A DNA stretch of 8,388 bases from Chitinophagaceae bacterium. GTDB taxonomy: Bacteria > Bacteroidota > Bacteroidia > Chitinophagales > Chitinophagaceae. The stretch spans positions 1 through 8,388 of the forward strand of contig JAEUVL010000253.1 of the NCBI GenBank assembly GCA_016786965.1. The letters run 5' to 3'. A program made the position numbers and the translations under genes. Under the pieces are notes generated by a model that was given only the letters and a program-made list of their open reading frames with translations, was not told where the DNA came from and made no database searches. Positions 1 to 6,161 of the stretch are shown here, one piece after another. How positions within the stretch are numbered: the first letter of the stretch is position 1; every line of letters begins with the position of its first letter.

Positions 1-676
1 CATAAGCCGATGTGGCGAGGTTGCCTTTACCGGCGAAATAAGGGCCTTTATCAAAACCTACTTTTTCTACTGTTTCAGGAATGAGGAAATGAAGATCAGC
101 GTAACCTTGTCCGTGTGCATGGCTTACCATATTAACTGGCAGGCCATCCACGGTGATGGCGATATCTGTTCCATGATCAATATCGAATCCCCGAAGGAAT
201 ATTTGCTCTGCTTTACCTCCGCCTGCGTGTTGTGCAATGAAGAGTCCCGGTACAATGCGGAGGACATCCTGTGAGGTATTCACCGGACGTAATCTTATAT
301 CCACAGCGCTGATGGTATTCAGGCCTGTTGTTTTTTTACTGTTGATGCGTACCTCCGACAGATCGAGGTTAGCTTTTTTCAGATTGACATTAATAGTGGA
401 AAGCAGGTTTGATTTTACTTCTACGGGAATGATCTCTGTTTTATATCCCACATGAGAAACTATCATTTCGTACTGACCGGGATTTACGGCGGGAATGCTG
501 AACTTACCAAAGAGATCTGAATTGTCCCCTTTATTACCAGGTATATTGATAGTGGCGCCGGTGACAGGGGTATTGGATTCTGCGTCTTTTATCAGCCCTT
601 CAATAGTGCCTTTTTGTGCTAAAACAGCCAAAGGCAAGAAGGCAGATAGAAAAAAGAACATCTTTTTGACTTGCAT
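1..676 (-). CDS. TonB-dependent outer-membrane receptor, N-terminal part (3' end outside window)
   Basis: The first 225 codons of a TonB-dependent receptor are present and the reading frame stays open to the window edge. Residues 1-20 form a signal peptide (basic start, hydrophobic core, cleavage near VLA-Q). Residues about 22-102 are a carboxypeptidase-regulatory-like beta-sandwich (GTIEGLIKDAESNTPVTGAT, then FGKFSIPAVNPGQYE and VSHVGYKTEIIPV), typical of Bacteroidota receptors. Residues about 115-225 are the start of the plug domain (SQDVLRIVPGLF, QIFLRGFDIDHGTDIAITVDGLP). The beta-barrel lies beyond the window. Such receptors import a bound ligand across the outer membrane using TonB-ExbBD energy; the ligand here is unknown. 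The plug carries an unusual histidine-bearing stretch, SHAHGQGYADLHF (residues 185-197). ATG at 676 is chosen because the signal peptide starts there and a promoter-like box lies just upstream; a second Met at residue 6 is possible. The gene is divergent from the DUF4331/TPR genes. Confidence 0.93.
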   Translation of the reverse strand, partial: MQVKKMFFFLSAFLPLAVLAQKGTIEGLIKDAESNTPVTGATINIPGNKGDNSDLFGKFSIPAVNPGQYEMIVSHVGYKTEIIPVEVKSNLLSTINVNLKKANLDLSEVRINSKKTTGLNTISAVDIRLRPVNTSQDVLRIVPGLFIAQHAGGGKAEQIFLRGFDIDHGTDIAITVDGLPVNMVSHAHGQGYADLHFLIPETVEKVGFDKGPYFAGKGNLATSAY

Positions 677-706
677 AGTTGGTTTTTATTTGTCTCATGT
701 ACGGGA

Positions 707-714
707 CAAAATTA
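707..714 (-). promoter_or_regulatory. Bacteroidota -7 promoter box for the TonB receptor gene
   Basis: Read on the minus strand this is TAATTTTG, an exact match to the Bacteroidota sigma-factor -7 consensus TAnnTTTG. It lies about 30 bases before the receptor start codon and would give a leader of roughly 25 bases. No clear TTTG-type -33 element is seen about 20 bases further upstream, so the call rests on one box and its position. Confidence 0.42.
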
Positions 715-891
715 CTATCAGTTTTTTCCTAGCCGGGCATTTTAGTGACAGGCGGTGCTGATATATTCTTTTAATGTGACAATCTAATCCAGACAATATC
801 CCGTAAGTGGTTAAGATCACAAAATCAACCGGATGACGGGGTTATTTGGAAGATATAAAAACAAGATTTTCTAACCGACACCTGCACCAAT

Positions 892-906
892 TTTTAATCA
901 TTAAAA
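892..906. repeat. Short perfect palindrome just before the DUF4331 start
   Basis: TTTTAAT-C-ATTAAAA is a 15-bp perfect inverted repeat with a one-base centre, ending 9 bases before the ATG of the DUF4331 N-half gene. The arms are too close to form a good RNA hairpin, so if it is functional it would be a protein-binding site on DNA. It is very AT-rich and could arise by chance. Confidence 0.3.
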
Positions 907-915
907 TTATTATGT

Positions 916-1587
916 ATGAAAAAAAAGATCTTCTTAGGCGGTTTGCTGGGAGTAGTATTGGTTGGCGGAATTATTTTCGCTGCTGACCATATTGATGCAC
1001 CGGCTGTAACCGGGCCAGGCAGTACCAGTCCTGGTAATGACATTACCGACGTGTATGCGTTTCAAAGTCCTGCTGACAACAGCAAGATGGTATTTGTAGT
1101 AAATACACAAGGGCTTCTTTCTCCAAGTGCTTCAGCCACTGCCAGTTTTCCATCTAATGTAATGTATGAGATCAATATTGACAATACAGGAGATAACGTG
1201 GAAGACCTGGTGATCCAGTGTCTTGTTCAGGGTGGTAAAATGAGAGTGTATGGCCCGGTGGCCGTTGGTACTCCCGGTTTGACCAGCACGGTTAAAACCA
1301 GTGGTCCCAGTACAGAGGTTGCTGTAACTGCCTATGGTGGTGCTACTATCAATACCACTACAAATGCAAACGGGACAAGAATCTTTGCCGGTCCGAGAGA
1401 TGATCCATTCTTCTTCGACCTGGTACGCTTCAAAGAAGTGATTGCTGGTACACAGCCTGGTTTTCGCAGCCCTGGTGTAGACACTTTTGCCGGAACCAAT
1501 GTGATGTCAATAGTGGTGGAAGTGCCAAAGACCTTATTGGGCTCTGCGGCCACTATCAATGTTTGGGCTGAAACAAAATCTAAGTAA
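916..1587 (+). CDS. Exported DUF4331 protein, N-terminal half only
   Basis: This 223-residue protein resembles the first half of DUF4331, a family of unknown function normally found as one longer exported polypeptide. Residues 1-22 are a signal peptide (MKKK, glycine-rich hydrophobic core, cleavage near FA-AD); there is no lipobox cysteine. The family's N-terminal signature is visible as ADHIDAP (23-29) followed by DITDVYAFQSP (42-52). FAGPRDDPFFFDL (157-169) and DTFAGTNVMSIVVEVP (189-204) are further family blocks. The protein ends at INVWAETKSK, where full-length DUF4331 would continue into its second half; that half is encoded by the next gene, 30 bases downstream. The ATG at 916 is chosen over the out-of-frame ATG at 912 because only it gives this signal peptide and domain. 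It is the first gene of a probable three-gene operon, divergent from a TonB receptor. Its biochemical role is unknown. Confidence 0.88.
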   Translation: MKKKIFLGGLLGVVLVGGIIFAADHIDAPAVTGPGSTSPGNDITDVYAFQSPADNSKMVFVVNTQGLLSPSASATASFPSNVMYEINIDNTGDNVEDLVIQCLVQGGKMRVYGPVAVGTPGLTSTVKTSGPSTEVAVTAYGGATINTTTNANGTRIFAGPRDDPFFFDLVRFKEVIAGTQPGFRSPGVDTFAGTNVMSIVVEVPKTLLGSAATINVWAETKSK

Positions 1588-1617
1588 CCCCTATTCTAAA
1601 TTTTAAAACAGTAAACT

Positions 1618-2154
1618 ATGTTACGATTAAATAAACTTTCAATGCTGCTGATAGCGGCTGTTTCGATACTGGCAGTGGGATGTGATAAGGACGATGACGT
1701 ACCTGCTGATACCTTTGATACTTCCGGCACCTATACACAGAACGACCAAATGGCTCGCCCGGCAATTAATACTGTGTTCGTAGGATCGGCCCGTAAGAAT
1801 GAGTTTAACACCACTGTGCCGTCGGCAATGAATGCAGCCTTTAATGCACAATTTCAGAGTGTGCTGACAGGGTTTGGTTACACTACCAACATCCTTGGTT
1901 TGGACAAAGCAACTTTCGCCGGTGTATTAGTATCGGATGTACTGAATGTGAAAACAAACGGGACCACCACTTTTTATGATGGAACAAATGTGCTGACGGG
2001 CAGGGCCCTGGCCGATGATGTGATCGATGTGGAACTGACACTCATTTTTGGTGGTGCTACTGGTGCATCAAATCCGGGATTGACAAAGGATAACGTGAAT
2101 AGCAACGATAAAGCTTTCTTAACTACATTCCCTTACCTCGCAACACCGCATTAA
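1618..2154 (+). CDS. DUF4331 C-terminal half as a separate, probably surface-exposed lipoprotein
   Basis: This 178-residue protein matches the second half of DUF4331: QMARPAINTVFVG (44-56), NEFNTTVPS (61-69), GRALADDVIDVELTL (128-142) and the closing NSNDKAFLTTFPYLATPH (161-178). It has its own type II signal peptide (1-21) with lipobox-like LAVGC and lipidated Cys22. The sequence after the cysteine is DKDDD, which fits the Bacteroidota lipoprotein export signal (C-x-K-[D/E]2) that directs lipoproteins to the outer face of the outer membrane. Surface location is therefore inferred. It lies 30 bases after the N-half gene and before a TPR lipoprotein gene, presumably in one operon. A simple recent frameshift of a single gene is unlikely because the second half carries a complete lipoprotein signal of its own. 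The two halves probably associate; the function is unknown. Confidence 0.87.
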   Translation: MLRLNKLSMLLIAAVSILAVGCDKDDDVPADTFDTSGTYTQNDQMARPAINTVFVGSARKNEFNTTVPSAMNAAFNAQFQSVLTGFGYTTNILGLDKATFAGVLVSDVLNVKTNGTTTFYDGTNVLTGRALADDVIDVELTLIFGGATGASNPGLTKDNVNSNDKAFLTTFPYLATPH

Positions 2155-2164
2155 CAAATAATAG

Positions 2165-2190
2165 CAGGCCGGGTCGAAAGATCCGGCCTG
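2165..2190 (+). other. Intergenic RNA hairpin with a GAAA tetraloop
   Basis: Between the DUF4331 C-half and TPR genes, bases 2165-2175 pair with 2180-2190 to form an 11-bp, GC-rich stem (one G-U wobble) closed by the GNRA tetraloop GAAA. No U tract follows (TATTAATAAC), so it is not a canonical intrinsic terminator. It may slow polymerase or protect the mRNA 3' end of the upstream genes and so set unequal expression within the operon. The pairing is directly visible; the role is inferred. Confidence 0.6.
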
Positions 2191-2207
2191 TATTAATAAC
2201 AGGTGAT

Positions 2208-3506
2208 ATGAAAAGAACAATCATACTTACAGCAGCAATAGCACTGGTAATTTCTTCCTGCAGTAACAGGAAGCCTGTTGCCGATACAAATGATTATAGC
2301 GGGTTCATGATCGATGGTCTTGTGAAGAAGCAAGCAGAATCTATTAATCAGGAGATCGACTTCTGGCAAAACCGATTGGAGGCTGATACCGGCAGTTATG
2401 TTAGCATGGCTGAACTGGCGAGCTACCAGCTTAGATTGTTCAAACTTACCGGTGATATCAGCAGCCTGAGGAAAAGTGACTCTTTGCTGAAAAGAAGTTC
2501 TGCGAAACTAAATCATACTAACCCTGAGCTTTTATATTCTCTTTCGCAAAATTCTGTAACGCAGCACCAGTTCATTGAGGCCGCTTCTTATATAAATGAG
2601 GCAGAGAAAGCTAAAGGTGATCTTTATACGATAAGGCTGCTCCAGTTTGATGCATACATGGAATTGGGCCGTTTTGCTGAAGCCTGGAAAAGTCTCGAAA
2701 GCCTGAAAGAAAAAGATGCATTTGACTATCTCGTCAGGAAGGCCAAGTGGGAAGATCATAAAGGCAACCTGGATGAGGCAATAGTATTAATGGAGCAGGC
2801 ATTTGAAAAGGTGAAGGATAAAAACAAGAGTCTCTATTGCTGGACATTGTCAAACCTGGCAGATATGTATGGTCATGCAGGCAGGGTAAAGGAATCGTAT
2901 AACAGCTACCTGGCGGTACTCCGGAAAGATCCTGCTAACCTGTATTGCCTGAAGGGTATCGCCTGGATCGTTTATTCAAACGATCACAACACGACAGAGG
3001 CTACCCGAATACTGAATTACATTCTCACCCAAGCATCAATGCCTGATCTCAAACTGATGCTGGCCGAAATTGCTGAAATGGAAGGAAATCTGGCAAAAAA
3101 GGAACAGTTATTGAAAGAATTTACGAAAACGGTTTCCGCTCCCGGGTATGGAGATATGTATAATAAATACCTGATCGCTATTTATACTGAGCAAACGGGC
3201 GAATTGGAAAAGGCGCATGCAATAGCTGAAAAGGAGTTGCAAAACCGCTTTACACCAGAAACTTGCGGGTGGATGGCCTGGGTGGAGTACAAGATGGGAA
3301 ATATAGAAAAGGCAACTGAACTGGTAAAAGGATGTGTTACCGGAAAAACATTTGAACCAGAAGCACAGCTTCACGCCGCTTATATTTTTGCAGCGGCCGG
3401 ACAAACAACAACAGCGAAAACCATGCTCAAGGAATGTCTCGAAAGCGGTTATGAATTAGGACCTGTAACAGTACGGGAGATCAAAGAGAAAATAGCCATG
3501 CTTTAA
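2208..3506 (+). CDS. Tetratricopeptide-repeat lipoprotein
   Basis: This 432-residue protein has a type II signal peptide (residues 1-17, VISSC lipobox, lipidated Cys18). The residues after the cysteine (SNRKPVAD) lack the acidic surface-export pattern seen in the preceding lipoprotein, so a periplasm-facing position is more likely. The rest is almost all helical with TPR-like helix pairs, clearest around 141-170 (LLQFDAYMELGRFAEAWKSL), 187-243 (LDEAIVLMEQAFE, then LADMYGHAGRVKESYNSYLAVL followed by KDP) and 353-412 (WMAWVEYKMGNIEKATELV, then AAYIFAAAGQTTTAKTMLKE). TPR proteins are scaffolds for protein contacts; no catalytic domain is seen. It is the last of three co-directional exported-protein genes, 53 bases after the DUF4331 C-half, and may act as a periplasmic partner of the divergent TonB receptor or the DUF4331 pair. 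Its stop codon overlaps that of the convergent DUF1684 gene. The precise role is unknown. Confidence 0.85.
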   Translation: MKRTIILTAAIALVISSCSNRKPVADTNDYSGFMIDGLVKKQAESINQEIDFWQNRLEADTGSYVSMAELASYQLRLFKLTGDISSLRKSDSLLKRSSAKLNHTNPELLYSLSQNSVTQHQFIEAASYINEAEKAKGDLYTIRLLQFDAYMELGRFAEAWKSLESLKEKDAFDYLVRKAKWEDHKGNLDEAIVLMEQAFEKVKDKNKSLYCWTLSNLADMYGHAGRVKESYNSYLAVLRKDPANLYCLKGIAWIVYSNDHNTTEATRILNYILTQASMPDLKLMLAEIAEMEGNLAKKEQLLKEFTKTVSAPGYGDMYNKYLIAIYTEQTGELEKAHAIAEKELQNRFTPETCGWMAWVEYKMGNIEKATELVKGCVTGKTFEPEAQLHAAYIFAAAGQTTTAKTMLKECLESGYELGPVTVREIKEKIAML

Positions 3507-4105
3507 TGTGCCTTTGCAAATTTCATTTCTCCTGACCTGACCGCTACCGGCAGGTCATTTTCTTTGGGAGGGATGGGGCAGTTGAATACATTGCTTATGT
3601 ATGCACAGTAAGGATTATAAGCTTTGTTGAAATCAATTGTATAAGAATCACCGGTCACCTCGTCAGTAGTAAGGTCGAGATAACGGCCATTTTCATATGT
3701 TTCTGTCCCGCATGTCTTGTCGGTAAAAGGAGCGAAAAGGTACTTGCCATATTCTTTGGTATTCATCAATTGCTGCGACTGGTAAACATATAATTTCAGT
3801 GCAGTGTCATGCAGGGTGAAATGAAGAATGCCATAAATGCGATACGTTTGCTTTTGCTTACCGGATGTTTCCATATCAAACCATCCGAAATTATATACTT
3901 TCTCAAACCGGGCTTTTACCCGGTAGCTTTCATTGACCGGAAAAAAGCGAAACAGGTCTTTGTCCTTTCCTTTTACCACTTCATGTTCTTTCGCATACTT
4001 CTCCAGGTATTTCTCAATTGAATCAGTGTAGCTCTTTTTTTGTGCTATTACATTGCCAGCAATCAAAAACAGGACGAGAAGCAGGGGAATCTTTTTCATA
4101 ACCAT
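3503..4105 (-). CDS. Secreted DUF1684 family protein
   Basis: This 200-residue protein begins with a signal peptide (about 1-21, KKIPLLLVLFLIAGNVIA then QKK). The mature part carries the DUF1684 hallmarks: LFAPFTDKTCGTETYENGR (123-141) followed by YLDL, then DFNKAYNPYCAYISNVFNC (158-176) and PIPPKENDLPVAVRSGE (177-193). DUF1684 has no established function; the conserved block with two cysteines (167 and 176) and many prolines lies near the C-terminus, as is usual in the family. Its ATG comes one base after the arginase stop codon (TAATATG on the minus strand), so translation is probably coupled to arginase and the two share an mRNA. A second in-frame ATG two codons later is an equally possible start. 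The 3' end overlaps the convergent TPR gene by four bases. Confidence 0.86.
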   Translation of the reverse strand: MVMKKIPLLLVLFLIAGNVIAQKKSYTDSIEKYLEKYAKEHEVVKGKDKDLFRFFPVNESYRVKARFEKVYNFGWFDMETSGKQKQTYRIYGILHFTLHDTALKLYVYQSQQLMNTKEYGKYLFAPFTDKTCGTETYENGRYLDLTTDEVTGDSYTIDFNKAYNPYCAYISNVFNCPIPPKENDLPVAVRSGEMKFAKAH

Positions 4106-4106
4106 A

Positions 4107-5054
4107 TTAGTTCATCATCAGCACATTTACGCTGCGCTGCAAAATATTGAAGGCGATCTCTGCCATCAGGTTTTCTTTATCCAGTGTGGGGTTTACTTCG
4201 GTGATCTCAAAGCAGCAAACTTTCCTGTTTTGCATGAACTTACTGATCAGATCTTCTGCCTCTCTTTCTTTCAATCCGTTGCTTACGGGAGTACCTGTGC
4301 CTTTGGAGATTGATGAGTCAAGGCTGTCCACATCAAATGAGATATAGATATCAGTACAGTCAGAAAGATAGCGCAGCACGGCCCGCACTACATTTTCTGC
4401 GCCTTTGCTTCTCACTTCTTTGGTGGTGATCACTTTCATATCATATTTCTCGATCAGGTAGCGTTCTTCTTTTTCATAATCCCGTAAGGAAATAAATACC
4501 ACGTCTTCGGGTAATACTTTTGGAGCGATCTTGCCAATATTTTTCAGGTAGTTCCAGTGGGTGGCGGTCTCATCGTCTATATCATGGACAGCGCAGTCTT
4601 CATTATTCTTGTTGATAGAAGCGGCCATTGGCATGCCATGCACATTGCCCGAAGGGGTGGTGTAAGGAGTGTGCAGATCAGCATGGGCATCGATCCAGAT
4701 AACACCCAGTTTGCTTTTGGGCTTTGCCATTTTAATACCGGCAATAGTGGCACCAGCCGAACTGTGATCACCGCTGAGTATTACCGGAAAGAAATTATTC
4801 TTCATGGAATCTGATACTGCTTTACTGACTCTCTCATATATAGCCGCAATCCCTTTTATACGTTTTGCATAGGGCGATTCAATGGGTTCATACAACAGTT
4901 TATTCTCTGTCTGTATTTTTTCTGACGGGAAATGTATAAAGAAGTTACTCATAAAGTCAAGCGCAGCGATCTTTATGGCCTCTATACCGAGGCTTGCGCC
5001 CCTGGTGCCAGCACCTATTTCTGAGGGGACTTCAATCAGTTTAATATTTTTCAT
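4107..5054 (-). CDS. rocF: Arginase (ureohydrolase family)
   Basis: This 315-residue protein is a full-length ureohydrolase, hydrolysing L-arginine to ornithine and urea in the cytoplasm with a two-manganese centre. The metal ligands are visible: GDHS (His97), DAHAD (Asp122, His124, Asp126) and DVDSLD (Asp241, Asp243). Arginase-type rather than agmatinase-type features are SGNVHGMP (135-142, with His139 matching the catalytic-shuttle histidine), GTGTPVSNGL (252-261) and EITEVNP (283-289, with Glu286 at the guanidinium-binding position). One oddity is DVDSLDSS, where most arginases have a proline after the third aspartate. It is the first gene of a two-gene unit with the DUF1684 gene. The gene has a 247-bp upstream gap with an inverted repeat but no clear -7 box. 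Other ureohydrolases (agmatinase, formimidoylglutamase) are less likely given these motifs. Confidence 0.92.
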   Translation of the reverse strand: MKNIKLIEVPSEIGAGTRGASLGIEAIKIAALDFMSNFFIHFPSEKIQTENKLLYEPIESPYAKRIKGIAAIYERVSKAVSDSMKNNFFPVILSGDHSSAGATIAGIKMAKPKSKLGVIWIDAHADLHTPYTTPSGNVHGMPMAASINKNNEDCAVHDIDDETATHWNYLKNIGKIAPKVLPEDVVFISLRDYEKEERYLIEKYDMKVITTKEVRSKGAENVVRAVLRYLSDCTDIYISFDVDSLDSSISKGTGTPVSNGLKEREAEDLISKFMQNRKVCCFEITEVNPTLDKENLMAEIAFNILQRSVNVLMMN

Positions 5055-5252
5055 ACTGGTTTTATTAATATAACAAATAGCGGCCGGAGCCAGGCAATCG
5101 TAATGGGGCAGTAAGTAAACCGTGATGTGGTATTAATCCGGGATATAGAAATTGGCAGGCAGTGATTGCTCTGCAAAAGAGTAAATATGAAAGGATATAT
5201 TATGGCAATGCCTCATAAAAGACTGAGGACGAAGGTAGACAATTGTTTTGGT

Positions 5253-5290
5253 TTTTTGCAGCGGCAAGGTATTACCTGCCGCTGCAAAAA
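5253..5290. repeat. Strong inverted repeat with T-left/A-right flanks, between USP and arginase genes
   Basis: TTTTTGCAGCGGC (5253-5265) is perfectly complementary to GCCGCTGCAAAAA (5278-5290). AGGT/ACCT extends the stem inside, past a one-base bulge (A5266), leaving a 3-base loop. It starts 12 bases after the stop of the universal stress protein gene. On either strand the RNA would have U's on the 5' side and A's on the 3' side, the opposite of an intrinsic terminator. It could be an mRNA-stabilising 3' hairpin, a processing site or a protein-binding palindrome. The remaining gap from here to 5055 shows no gene and no clear promoter. Confidence 0.65.
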
Positions 5291-5301
5291 CACTACGAAT
5301 A

Positions 5302-6087
5302 TCATTCATGGAGGGCCAATACAGGGACTGAACTGTGGTAAGCCAGTTTTTTTGTATGGCTTTTTACAAACAATTTGGAGAATACAGACTGTTCTTTGTG
5401 GATGATGATGATAAAATCAACATTTTTATCCGCTGCAAATTGGTGAATGGCTTCATCCACGTTGTACAGTCCCATGAAGTAGAACTGGGGATTGAACTCG
5501 CTGAACATTTCCTGCAGTTTTATCTTTTCGGCCTGGTATTCTTCTGTGATGGCTACATAATGTTCGCTGTCCACATTCAATACATGCAGGTTTGGATGGA
5601 AGGGTTTCAGTACATTTTTGATGGGAACTGAAGGCGTTCCAGCCATTACATTTTTAAAGTCTGAGGTAAGTAATACATTTTTCACCTCCTGGTATGTAGC
5701 ATCTGCGGGAATGATAAGTACCGGGCACACTTTCTGTTCCACCATTTTTAAAGTATTGCTGCCAATAAATGTTTGGCCAATAGGGGAGCGTCCGGTAATA
5801 CCCATAACGATCAGATCTGCTTTACGGTGGCGGGCCAGTTTTTCCAACTCAGTTATAAAGCCAGATCCTTCTTCTGCCAATAGTTCAATTTTTACAATGC
5901 CATATTCACGAAGGGACGTTTTTAAGTCTTCCAGTTTTTGATGTGATTCTTCTGCCTGGGATGGCTTCTCATACACATGGTGCAGGATCATATTCACGCC
6001 ATAGTGACCGGTAAGCAGTTGAACAGCATACCTGGCAGCATTAAGAGATGTTTCAGAAAAATCAACAGGGACGATAACAGTTTGCAT
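5302..6087 (-). CDS. Universal stress protein, two-domain (UspA family)
   Basis: This 261-residue protein has a complete N-terminal Usp domain (about 1-128) beginning TVIVPVDFSETSLNAARYAV. It carries the ATP-binding signature G-x2-G-x9-G-S as G96, G99, G109 and S110 (GITGRSPIGQTFIGSNT), followed by CPVLIIP. This places the first domain with nucleotide-binding USPs rather than the non-binding UspA type. A second, degenerate Usp-like half (about 135-261) starts VKNVLLTSDFKN and ends SHTKKLAYHSSVPVLALHE but lacks the glycine signature. USPs are cytoplasmic proteins that sense or respond to stress or energy state; the specific role here is unknown. It is preceded by a promoter-like box and is a paralogue of the next gene upstream, collinear at the same length. 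The start at 6087 keeps the canonical Usp N-terminus. Confidence 0.92.
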   Translation of the reverse strand: MQTVIVPVDFSETSLNAARYAVQLLTGHYGVNMILHHVYEKPSQAEESHQKLEDLKTSLREYGIVKIELLAEEGSGFITELEKLARHRKADLIVMGITGRSPIGQTFIGSNTLKMVEQKVCPVLIIPADATYQEVKNVLLTSDFKNVMAGTPSVPIKNVLKPFHPNLHVLNVDSEHYVAITEEYQAEKIKLQEMFSEFNPQFYFMGLYNVDEAIHQFAADKNVDFIIIIHKEQSVFSKLFVKSHTKKLAYHSSVPVLALHE

Positions 6088-6113
6088 AAATAAAGTTTAA
6101 AAAATGATTGGCG

Positions 6114-6121
6114 CAAATGTA
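6114..6121 (-). promoter_or_regulatory. Bacteroidota -7 promoter box between the two USP genes
   Basis: On the minus strand this reads TACATTTG, an exact fit to TAnnTTTG. It lies in the 74-bp gap between the tandem USP genes, about 27 bases before the downstream start, implying a leader of roughly 20-25 bases without a Shine-Dalgarno sequence. A good -33 element is not evident. It suggests the downstream USP can be transcribed independently of its paralogue. Confidence 0.5.
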
Positions 6122-6161
6122 CGAAGAAGACCCTTCAATAGAGGTCAGCCACAGATTCGTA

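Noticed and set aside
89..761. Several rightward open frames at the left end
   Set aside because: They are antisense to the TonB receptor frame, which is continuous and contains signal peptide, beta-sandwich and plug motifs.
842..849. TTATTTGG as a -7 box for the DUF4331 gene, and the similar CTATTTG before arginase
   Set aside because: Both lack the two-base spacer of TAnnTTTG, so they do not fit the consensus.
916..2154. A frameshifted single DUF4331 pseudogene
   Set aside because: The second half has its own start and a full lipoprotein signal peptide with a surface-export tail, and there is a 30-base non-coding spacer.
5253..5290. Calling the inverted repeat an intrinsic terminator
   Set aside because: The side runs are T before and A after the stem on both strands, so no U tract follows the hairpin in either direction.
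5166..5405. A 79-codon rightward open frame in the gap upstream of arginase and into the USP gene
   Set aside because: Its second half is antisense to the USP coding region, it crosses the inverted repeat at 5253-5290, and its protein shows no domain or signal.
5618..5941. A 107-codon rightward open frame
   Set aside because: It lies wholly antisense to the well-supported USP gene and its translation shows no recognisable family.
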